5,147 bases of DNA from an uncultured Caryophanales bacterium. Its GTDB lineage: Bacteria > Bacillota_I > Bacilli_A > Acholeplasmatales > Anaeroplasmataceae. A model generated the notes under the pieces. That model saw only the letters and a program-made list of their open reading frames with translations. It was not told the origin of the DNA and did no database searches. A program made the position numbers and the translations under genes. This document shows positions 1-4,994 of this stretch, one piece after another. Location: assembly GCA_937885165.1 (NCBI GenBank), contig CAKZZJ010000152.1, positions 1 through 5,147 on the forward strand, read 5' to 3'. The number at the start of each line of letters is the position of its first letter. Position 1 is the stretch's first letter.

Positions 1-45
1 TATTTCAATAAAAGCATTTTCAGAAGATAGTTTGTGAAAAATCAT

Positions 46-74
46 TTGTATTTCTTAATAATGTTTTGTATAAT
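46..74 (+). promoter_or_regulatory. Possible sigma-A-type promoter, plus strand
   Basis: A perfect TATAAT lies at 69-74, with TTGTAT (3 of 6 to TTGACA) 17 bp upstream at 46-51. Spacing is ideal but the -35 box is weak, and TATAAT-like hexamers are common by chance in DNA this AT-rich. If real it would give a leader of over 400 bases before glmS, running through the left inverted repeat. Confidence 0.25.
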
Positions 75-104
75 ATCTTTGCGTAAGAAAAAAGAGAAAT
101 TATT

Positions 105-123
105 TTATTTATATAATAAATAA
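105..123. other. AT-only hairpin
   Basis: TTATTTAT (105-112) and ATAAATAA (116-123) are perfect inverted arms around a 3-base loop. The stem has only A-T pairs, so it is thermodynamically weak and may be a chance product of base composition. Confidence 0.2.
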
Positions 124-241
124 TCCAATATCTTACATAAGTACATTAAATAGGTCATTTAATTGTGTAAATTTAGTAAAATGTGTGATTTTTTATATAG
201 TTTTTACTAGTTTATATTTTAATTTTGAGTTAAAATGATTA

Positions 242-269
242 AAGTTAAGTTTGTGTTTAAACTTAATTT
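242..269. terminator. Weak terminator-like hairpin
   Basis: Arms 242-252 (AAGTTAAGTTT) and 259-269 (AAACTTAATTT) pair over 11 positions, including one G-U, around the 6-base loop gtgttt. A T-rich tail follows on the plus strand (270-275). It could end transcription coming from the left, before the operon's own promoter. Because the stem is AT-rich it could act in either direction or not at all. Confidence 0.25.
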
Positions 270-294
270 ATTTTAATGGCTTGGATTAATGTTT

Positions 295-311
295 TATAGT
301 CCAGTTCATTA
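295..311 (+). repeat. Left copy of 17-bp inverted repeat flanking the operon
   Basis: The sequence TATAGTCCAGTTCATTA is exactly the reverse complement of 4953-4969. Identity stops abruptly on both sides (294 and 312 do not match). With six G/C bases in a very AT-rich background, a perfect 17-base match by chance in about 5 kb is unlikely. The copy lies 200 bp before the glmS start. Its last seven bases plus 320-326 form a nested small dyad (GTTCATT, 9-base spacer, AATGAAC, 304-326). The first six bases, TATAGT, also resemble a -10 box. Confidence 0.8.
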
Positions 312-326
312 AAAGAATGAATGAAC
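304..326. repeat. Short dyad overlapping the left 17-bp repeat
   Basis: GTTCATT (304-310) and AATGAAC (320-326) are perfect inverted arms separated by 9 bases. The left arm is inside the 17-bp repeat. The right repeat copy does not have an equivalent dyad. It has a different one, ACTATATT/AATATAGT, at 4964-4987. Paired half-sites of this kind are typical of recombinase or regulator binding sites, but the function is unknown. Confidence 0.4.
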
Positions 327-348
327 ACTAAAATATGAATCTTAAAAA

Positions 349-410
349 TTGGCTTTATAAAGCGATACTAAAATTTTGTTATTTTTAATTTTGACTATAA
401 ATTAAGCCAA
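349..410. other. Nested palindrome and long-range stem upstream of glmS
   Basis: GCTTTATAAAGC at 352-363 is a perfect 12-bp palindrome. In addition TTGGCTT (349-355) can pair with AAGCCAA (404-410), and TTATA (355-359) with TATAA (396-400), leaving a small bulge. A near-identical palindrome, GGCTTTTTAAAGC, occurs at 4915-4927 beside the right inverted repeat. Whether this acts as DNA or as leader RNA depends on where transcription starts. It is RNA only if the promoter lies upstream of 349. Confidence 0.3.
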
Positions 411-419
411 ATTTTAAAT
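391..419 (+). promoter_or_regulatory. Candidate promoter for the glmS operon
   Basis: TTGACT (391-396, 5 of 6 to the consensus -35) is followed after 17 bp by TTAAAT (414-419, 4 of 6 to the -10). This is the best-spaced hexamer pair near the operon and would start transcription near 425, giving a leader of about 85 bases. The call rests on hexamer matching in an AT-rich background. Confidence 0.35.
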
Positions 420-465
420 AAAATATTAGAATTCTTTAAGTTTTTTATAAAAACATAATAAATAA

Positions 466-485
466 AAAATCAAATCTTTGATTTT
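466..485 (+). promoter_or_regulatory. Leader hairpin just before the glmS ribosome binding site
   Basis: AAAATCAA (466-473) and TTGATTTT (478-485) form a perfect 8-bp stem with the 4-base loop atct. It ends about 10 bases before the purine-rich ribosome binding site, AAAGGAAG at 495-502. It has no T-run directly after it, so it does not look like a terminator. It could be a modest translation or mRNA-stability element, or simply AT-rich chance. Confidence 0.3.
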
Positions 486-511
486 GATAAAAATAAAGGA
501 AGAAAAATATC

Positions 512-2356
512 ATGTGTGGAATAGTTGGTTATACTGGCGAAGAAGAAGCTGCGCCAATATTACTTCATGGATTACAAAAACTTGAATATCGTGGTTATGA
601 TTCAGCAGGTATTGCAGTAAGAAATAATTTAGATTTACCTATCATTGTTAAAGCTGAAGGCAAATTAAAGAATTTAATTGATAAAACAAATGATGGTAAA
701 TCAATTCATTCTACTTCAGGTATTGGTCATACAAGATGGGCAACACACGGAGTACCTAATGAATTAAACGCTCACCCACACGCATCTGATGATTATAACG
801 TTATTGGTGTACATAACGGAATAATAGAAAACTTTATTGAATTAAAAGATAAATTAATTCATAAAGGTTATAAAATTCATTCAGCAACCGATACTGAAGT
901 AATAATAAAGGTTGTTGATTATTATTACAAAAAATATAAGATTGGCCCAATTGATGCCATCAATAGAACCATGGTTAGAACTAGAGGTTCATATGCACTT
1001 GCGTTAATGTTTAAAGATTACCCTAATCAGGTATTCTTTGCGAAAAACGGGAGTCCATTAATTGTAGCCAAAGGTAGTGATTCTTCATTTTTGGCATCTG
1101 ATGTTCCTGCAATCTTAAAATTCACTAATAAAGTATATTATGTAAGTGATTTAGAATGCGGTTATATCAAAGGGAATGAAATTAGGTTCTTTGATTTAAA
1201 TGGTGATGATATCACTGAAACTAAGAAAATAGAGACAATTGACTGGAAAGCTGATTCAACTGATTTAGGTAATTATTCATATTATATGGAAAAAGAAATA
1301 GATGAACAGCCTAAAGCACTAAGAAATACTATAAATGCTTATGTTGATAAAGATGGCACATTAAAATTCCCTGAAATGGGAATTACAAAAGAATATTTAA
1401 ATTCTTTAGAAGAAATTTACATATTTGCTTGTGGTAGTGCTTATCATGCAGGAGTAGTTGCTGAATATTTAATTGAAGATTTAGCTAATGTAAATGTAAG
1501 AGTAGAATTAGCTAGCGAATTTAAATATAGGCATTATAAGATGAACCCAAAATCACTTGCGATAGTAATAAGTCAGTCTGGAGAAACTAAAGATACACAT
1601 GAAGCGATGCTAAAAGCTAAACATAATGGTATCAAGACACTTGCGATATGCAATGTCAAGGGATCTACTATCACAAGAGATGCTGACTTTAATTTATATA
1701 CTTATGCAGGACCTGAAATAGCTGTTGCCACAACTAAGGCATATAGCTGTCAACTTGTAGTACTTTATTTATTTGCTTTATTTTTAGCTAGAACTAAATA
1801 CGCACTTGAGCGTGATAGATATTATGAACTTATAAATGAAGTAAAAGAATTGCCTGCTAAAGTTAAAGAAGTAATAGATAATAAAGCGCAGGTACAGAAA
1901 TTATCTAATAGATTTACAGATAAAACTAATGTCTTTTTTATAGGCAGAGGAATAGATTATGCAGTATGCATGGAAGGTTCTTTGAAATTAAAAGAAATAA
2001 CTTATATTAATTCAAACGCTTATGCAGCAGGTGAATTAAAGCATGGCACTATTTCTTTAATTGAACCAGGAGTAGTAACTATCGCTATAGCTACTCAGCC
2101 AAATTTAATTGAGAAGACTATATCAAATATGGTTGAAGTTAAAGCAAGAGATGGTAGTGTAGTTGCCTTAACAGGGAATGATATAGATGTATCTAGTTCT
2201 AGTAAATACCAACTATATATACCTAAAGTTAATCCGATGTTTGCGGCAAGTTTAGCGATAATACCACTGCAACAACTTGCTTATTATTCAAGTTTAAATA
2301 AAGGTATTAATCCTGATAAGCCTAGAAATTTAGCTAAGAGTGTAACGGTAGAATAA
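512..2356 (+). CDS. glmS: Glutamine--fructose-6-phosphate aminotransferase (isomerizing)
   Basis: Makes glucosamine-6-phosphate from fructose-6-phosphate and glutamine in the cytoplasm, the committed step toward UDP-GlcNAc for peptidoglycan and surface glycans. At 614 residues it has the normal family length. Residues 1-240 are the class II glutamine amidotransferase domain. Cys2 is the N-terminal nucleophile after Met removal, with TRWATHG (74-80), the HNG loop (101-103) and the SATDTEV acid (D127). A linker follows. Two SIS sugar isomerase domains come next: CGSAYHAG (307-314), the phosphate-binding SQSGETKDT (354-362), AVATTKAY (404-411), the LKLKEITY glutamate (E495), GELKHG with catalytic His511, and the C-terminal PRNLAKSVTVE with Lys609. 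The start is fixed because Cys must follow Met1. AAAGGAAG at 495-502 is the ribosome binding site. All catalytic residues expected for the family are present, so the enzyme looks functional. It is first in a three-gene operon. No glmS ribozyme is seen upstream. Confidence 0.98.
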   Translation: MCGIVGYTGEEEAAPILLHGLQKLEYRGYDSAGIAVRNNLDLPIIVKAEGKLKNLIDKTNDGKSIHSTSGIGHTRWATHGVPNELNAHPHASDDYNVIGVHNGIIENFIELKDKLIHKGYKIHSATDTEVIIKVVDYYYKKYKIGPIDAINRTMVRTRGSYALALMFKDYPNQVFFAKNGSPLIVAKGSDSSFLASDVPAILKFTNKVYYVSDLECGYIKGNEIRFFDLNGDDITETKKIETIDWKADSTDLGNYSYYMEKEIDEQPKALRNTINAYVDKDGTLKFPEMGITKEYLNSLEEIYIFACGSAYHAGVVAEYLIEDLANVNVRVELASEFKYRHYKMNPKSLAIVISQSGETKDTHEAMLKAKHNGIKTLAICNVKGSTITRDADFNLYTYAGPEIAVATTKAYSCQLVVLYLFALFLARTKYALERDRYYELINEVKELPAKVKEVIDNKAQVQKLSNRFTDKTNVFFIGRGIDYAVCMEGSLKLKEITYINSNAYAAGELKHGTISLIEPGVVTIAIATQPNLIEKTISNMVEVKARDGSVVALTGNDIDVSSSSKYQLYIPKVNPMFAASLAIIPLQQLAYYSSLNKGINPDKPRNLAKSVTVE

Positions 2357-2362
2357 TATTTT

Positions 2363-2368
2363 GGGGAA
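2363..2368 (+). promoter_or_regulatory. Ribosome binding site of the dehydratase gene
   Basis: GGGGAA lies 5 bases before ATG 2374, inside the 17-bp gap after the glmS stop. It supports this start and shows the gene is translated from the glmS transcript. No promoter or terminator fits in the gap. Confidence 0.6.
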
Positions 2369-2373
2369 TTGTT

Positions 2374-4233
2374 ATGAAAAAGCATATTAACAAAAGATTG
2401 ATTTATACAATTGGTTTAATGCTTATAGACTTTGTTGTATTATTTGGCATTTGTATATGTGGCTTTTTAATTAAATATGATTCTAATTCACTTGATGCAA
2501 TTCATACTGAATTTATTGTTTCAGCATTAATAGTATCAGCATCAAAAGTATTAATTGCGGCACTATTTAAGACATATCATATGTTATGGATGTATTCGAT
2601 AAGAAGAAATCTAGCTAAATTGATTGGTATATCACTTGGGATAGACGCAATCTATCTCGCGATATCAACTATACCTGTTGTAGGTAGTTATACTGGTATG
2701 AGAGCTACGATATTTCTAACTATCATATTGCTTGAATTTGCATATTTAGTTATATCAAGATTTGGTATATCTGTTTATTTTAACAGATATTATAAACAAA
2801 AAGAAAAGCCATCTAATCTAGTATCTACATTAATAGTTGGTGCTGGATCTGCTGGTGCGATGGTATTAAATGAAATAGGTAATAAACCCGAATATGGGTA
2901 TAAGATTGTTGGTTTTGTTGATGATTCTAAAGATAAGATAGGTCAAATAATCAACAATGTTAAAGTATATGGACCTATAGCTGATATTAATGAAATAGCT
3001 AAAAAGCTTAATGCTAAGAAAGTAATAATAGCTATTCCATCAGTAGGCCTTGCAAGATTAAAAGATATTACTAATCTTATTGATTATAAAAATCTAGAAG
3101 TAGAAATACTTCCTGATAAAGCTAAATTATTACAAAATGATTTAACTTCTACAATAAGAAAAGTAGAAATAGCTGATTTACTCGGAAGAAGTGAAATAAA
3201 ACTTGATAAATCAAGATTAAATGAATTTTTAAATGATAAAGTAGTACTTGTTACAGGAGGTGGAGGATCAATTGGGTCTGAAATCGCAAGACAAGTACTT
3301 GATTATAAACCTAAGAAATTAATCATATTTGATATTTATGAAAATACAACATATGAACTTAAAACTAATTTAGACATTAAATATAAAAATAGTGAATATA
3401 AGCCTGAATATATCGCACTTATTGGTTCAGTAAGGGATGAAGGAAGGCTTGATGAAATATTTAGTGAATATAAACCTAATATAGTATTTCATGCTGCAGC
3501 ACATAAACATGTGCCTTTAATGGAAGATAGCCCATATGAGGCTATCAAAAACAACATCAAAGGTACATATAATGTAGCTAAGATGGCTGATAGATATGGT
3601 GTAGATAAAATGGTTTTAATATCTACAGATAAAGCAGTAAGACCAACTAATGTAATGGGGGCAACTAAACGCTTCTGCGAGATGATAGTTGAAGCATGGA
3701 ATAAAAAATCAAGTCATACTAAATACTCAATGGTAAGATTTGGTAATGTGCTTGGTTCTAATGGCTCTGTAATACCACTATTCAGGCGTCAGATTGAAGC
3801 TGGTGGACCTGTTACAGTTACATCAGATGAAATAACAAGATTCTTTATGACTATACCTGAAGCATGTGGTTTAGTAATAGAATCAGGTGCTTATGCAGAA
3901 GGTGGAGAAAAATTCATTCTTGATATGGGTGAGCCAGTAAAAATCATAGATTTAGCTAAAAACATGATTAAATTATCAGGTTTGGAATTAGGTAAAGATA
4001 TAGATATTGAAATTACTGGATTAAGACCTGGAGAGAAATTATATGAAGAATTACTTCTTAAAACATCTCACGCAACTAAAACACAAAATGACAAAATTTA
4101 TGTAGAAAAAGGAATACATCCTTTTGATTTAGAAAAGATAGAAGAAATAATAAATCATTTATGTGAAATAGGTCATGATAATAAAGCAGTTTTAGAATAC
4201 CTAAAAGAACTTGAAATAATAAAAAGAGGATGA
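2374..4233 (+). CDS. Membrane-anchored UDP-GlcNAc 4,6-dehydratase-type protein (CapD/PglF/WbpM family)
   Basis: Polysaccharide biosynthesis enzyme, 619 residues, normal for the long membrane form. A basic start (MKKHINKR) leads into about four membrane helices (roughly 10-33, 45-66, 81-103, 109-132). Next is a CoA-binding-like Rossmann domain starting LIVGAGSAGA (153-162), then the catalytic extended SDR domain from about 285. That domain has the NAD-binding motif VTGGGGSIGSE (293-303), HAAAHKHVP (373-381), STDKAVRPTN (417-426) and MGATK (428-432). Met428 stands where classical SDRs have the catalytic Tyr, as is normal in this dehydratase family. Lys432 and the T418/D419/K420 motif are kept. 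RPGEKLYEE (551-559) is the family's C-terminal signature. Known relatives convert UDP-GlcNAc to UDP-4-keto-6-deoxy sugars for bacillosamine, QuiNAc or FucNAc glycans. The exact sugar and stereochemistry cannot be told here. It sits directly after glmS, which supplies precursor. It ends in TGA, used as a true stop. Confidence 0.93.
   Translation: MKKHINKRLIYTIGLMLIDFVVLFGICICGFLIKYDSNSLDAIHTEFIVSALIVSASKVLIAALFKTYHMLWMYSIRRNLAKLIGISLGIDAIYLAISTIPVVGSYTGMRATIFLTIILLEFAYLVISRFGISVYFNRYYKQKEKPSNLVSTLIVGAGSAGAMVLNEIGNKPEYGYKIVGFVDDSKDKIGQIINNVKVYGPIADINEIAKKLNAKKVIIAIPSVGLARLKDITNLIDYKNLEVEILPDKAKLLQNDLTSTIRKVEIADLLGRSEIKLDKSRLNEFLNDKVVLVTGGGGSIGSEIARQVLDYKPKKLIIFDIYENTTYELKTNLDIKYKNSEYKPEYIALIGSVRDEGRLDEIFSEYKPNIVFHAAAHKHVPLMEDSPYEAIKNNIKGTYNVAKMADRYGVDKMVLISTDKAVRPTNVMGATKRFCEMIVEAWNKKSSHTKYSMVRFGNVLGSNGSVIPLFRRQIEAGGPVTVTSDEITRFFMTIPEACGLVIESGAYAEGGEKFILDMGEPVKIIDLAKNMIKLSGLELGKDIDIEITGLRPGEKLYEELLLKTSHATKTQNDKIYVEKGIHPFDLEKIEEIINHLCEIGHDNKAVLEYLKELEIIKRG
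4225..4230 (+). promoter_or_regulatory. Ribosome binding site that decides a TTG start
   Basis: AGAGGA is built from the last two sense codons of the dehydratase gene and lies 10 bases before TTG 4241. No in-frame ATG or GTG lies nearby (the ATG at 4248 is out of frame and hits a stop after two codons). Translation of the SPFH gene is therefore probably coupled to termination of the dehydratase. Confidence 0.6.
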
Positions 4234-4240
4234 TTTCAAA

Positions 4241-4843
4241 TTGAGATATGAATTAATTAAATTATTAGCAGAAACTGAAACAGATAGTTCAACTGAACAA
4301 TTAAAGAAAATATTTAAAAGTCCTATCTTATACATTGTTTTAGGCGCTATTGTTTTATTAATAATAGCTATCTATTTAATAAGAAGAATTGTTAAAGGAA
4401 AACCTAAAACAATTGTAGTAGTTACAAGAAAAGGTAAGATTTATAAATTAATTGATGAAAATACTAATAAATATTTCTTAGTTCCATTTGTTGATTCTGT
4501 TGGTGCAAGAATATCTTTAGATAATCAATCATTTCAAACTGATAAATTATTTATAAATGATGGTCCAGACCATCTTTATAAAATAAATTTCAGTTTTGAA
4601 TATAAAGTAACTAATCCAGAAAATTATTTTTATAACTTAAATAATTTACAAAATGTATTAGAAACTAAAATAAATGATGTATTAAGAGAATTTGCAGATA
4701 ATGGTAATGCTGAAATATTAATTAAAGATTATAAAAAAAATAATGAAAAGATAATATCTTTACTTAATATGGCAAGTGAAGATATGGGTATAGAAATATT
4801 ATCATTTAAGATTAATTTCATTCAACCAATGAATGGAAATTAA
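4241..4843 (+). CDS. Small single-helix SPFH/band-7 domain membrane protein
   Basis: A 200-residue protein beginning at TTG, 7 bp after the dehydratase stop. Residues 1-27 are polar and could face outward or lie on the membrane. One strong helix spans about 28-48 (PILYIVLGAIVLLIIAIYLI), followed by basic RRIVKGKPK, which suggests the rest is cytoplasmic. Residues 56-195 match the SPFH/band-7 pattern of stomatins and flotillins: a first strand (TIVVVTRKGKIY), VPFVDSVGARISLDNQSF (81-98), FEYKVTNPENYFYN (119-132), VLETKINDVLREF (139-151), then the late GIEILSFKINFI strand (183-194). It stops right at the end of the domain, without the long coiled coil of flotillins or the usual stomatin tail. 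SPFH proteins oligomerise and organise membrane patches or proteases. Here the neighbours suggest a scaffold for a membrane sugar enzyme, which is inference only. The gene is visibly more AT-rich than the two before it. Confidence 0.75.
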   Translation: MRYELIKLLAETETDSSTEQLKKIFKSPILYIVLGAIVLLIIAIYLIRRIVKGKPKTIVVVTRKGKIYKLIDENTNKYFLVPFVDSVGARISLDNQSFQTDKLFINDGPDHLYKINFSFEYKVTNPENYFYNLNNLQNVLETKINDVLREFADNGNAEILIKDYKKNNEKIISLLNMASEDMGIEILSFKINFIQPMNGN

Positions 4844-4914
4844 TGAAAAATAAGCTTAATTTTTAAAAATTCAACAAAATTAGTTAAAAATCAAAATTAT
4901 TGAATTTAAAATGT

Positions 4915-4927
4915 GGCTTTTTAAAGC
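4915..4927. repeat. Palindrome-like block shared with upstream site
   Basis: GGCTTTTTAAAGC matches 351-363 (GGCTTTATAAAGC) at 12 of 13 positions. The arms GCTTT and AAAGC are inverted around a 2-base centre, so the block reads nearly the same on both strands. It lies 25 bases inside the right 17-bp repeat, as the upstream copy lies 39 bases inside the left one. It could also act as a short weak terminator stem. Confidence 0.45.
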
Positions 4928-4952
4928 AAAATATTTAATATTCCAAAACATC

Positions 4953-4969
4953 TAATGAACTGGACTATA
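4953..4969 (-). repeat. Right copy of 17-bp inverted repeat flanking the operon
   Basis: TAATGAACTGGACTATA is the exact reverse complement of 295-311 and lies 109 bp after the SPFH stop codon. Outside it, at 4970 onward, similarity to the left flank ends. A further dyad starts inside it: ACTATATT (4964-4971) pairs with AATATAGT (4980-4987) over an 8-base loop. A TA dinucleotide sits at the outer edge of both copies, but it belongs to the repeat itself, so it does not prove a target duplication. Confidence 0.8.
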
Positions 4970-4994
4970 TTATTAGAAAAATATAGTAGTTAAT

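Larger units (their letters stand above)
1..511. other. Long AT-rich intergenic region upstream of glmS
   Basis: No frame on either strand gives a convincing gene here. Only short frames are seen: an 11-codon plus-strand frame from the window edge stopping at 35-37, a minus-strand frame opening at ATG 45-43 and running off the left edge, and a 17-codon frame at 335-388 without a ribosome binding site. The stretch holds promoter-like hexamers (46-74, 391-419), AT hairpins (105-123, 242-269, 304-326, 466-485) and the left inverted-repeat copy (295-311). I see no GC-richer helices or conserved core resembling the glmS ribozyme that often precedes glmS in Firmicutes. No tRNA-like or rRNA-like sequence was recognised. 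Confidence 0.75.
4844..4976. other. AT-rich non-coding region after the operon
   Basis: No coding frame is supported. It contains an AT palindrome (AATTTTTAAAAATT, 4858-4871), the palindrome-like GGCTTTTTAAAGC (4915-4927) and the right 17-bp repeat (4953-4969). None is a classical GC-stem plus T-run terminator, so the transcript end of the operon is not defined. Read as reverse complement, this stretch shows the same ordered short blocks as 295-407. Confidence 0.6.

Noticed and set aside
1..45. Minus-strand frame opening at ATG 45-43 (MIFHKLSSENAFIEI) and running off the left edge
   Set aside because: Only 15 codons are visible, with a poor ribosome binding site. A competing plus-strand frame, ISIKAFSEDSL then TGA at 35-37, could equally be the end of a gene. 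Neither can be supported.
235..276. 13-codon frame MIKVKFVFKLNLF
   Set aside because: It is produced by the AT hairpin at 242-269, has no ribosome binding site and is too short to support.
335..388. 17-codon frame beginning MNLKNWLYKAILKFCYF upstream of glmS
   Set aside because: It looks like a possible leader peptide, but no ribosome binding site precedes it, it overlaps the palindrome and repeat region, and short open frames are expected by chance.
2374..4233. Loss of the catalytic Tyr in the dehydratase (Met428 in MGATK)
   Set aside because: Met at this position is the known state of the long CapD/PglF/WbpM dehydratases, so it is not evidence of inactivation.
512..4843. Mycoplasma-type genetic code
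   Set aside because: Tryptophan is encoded by TGG, there is no in-frame TGA, and the dehydratase gene ends naturally at TGA just before the next gene starts.
4858..4871. AATTTTTAAAAATT palindrome as operon terminator
   Set aside because: It has only A-T pairs and no loop unless the inner pairs open, leaving about 5 weak pairs and no proper T-run after it.
295..4969. Complete transposon with target-site duplication
   Set aside because: There is no transposase between the repeats, and the flanking bases show no direct repeat beyond a TA that is part of the palindromic edge of the repeat itself.
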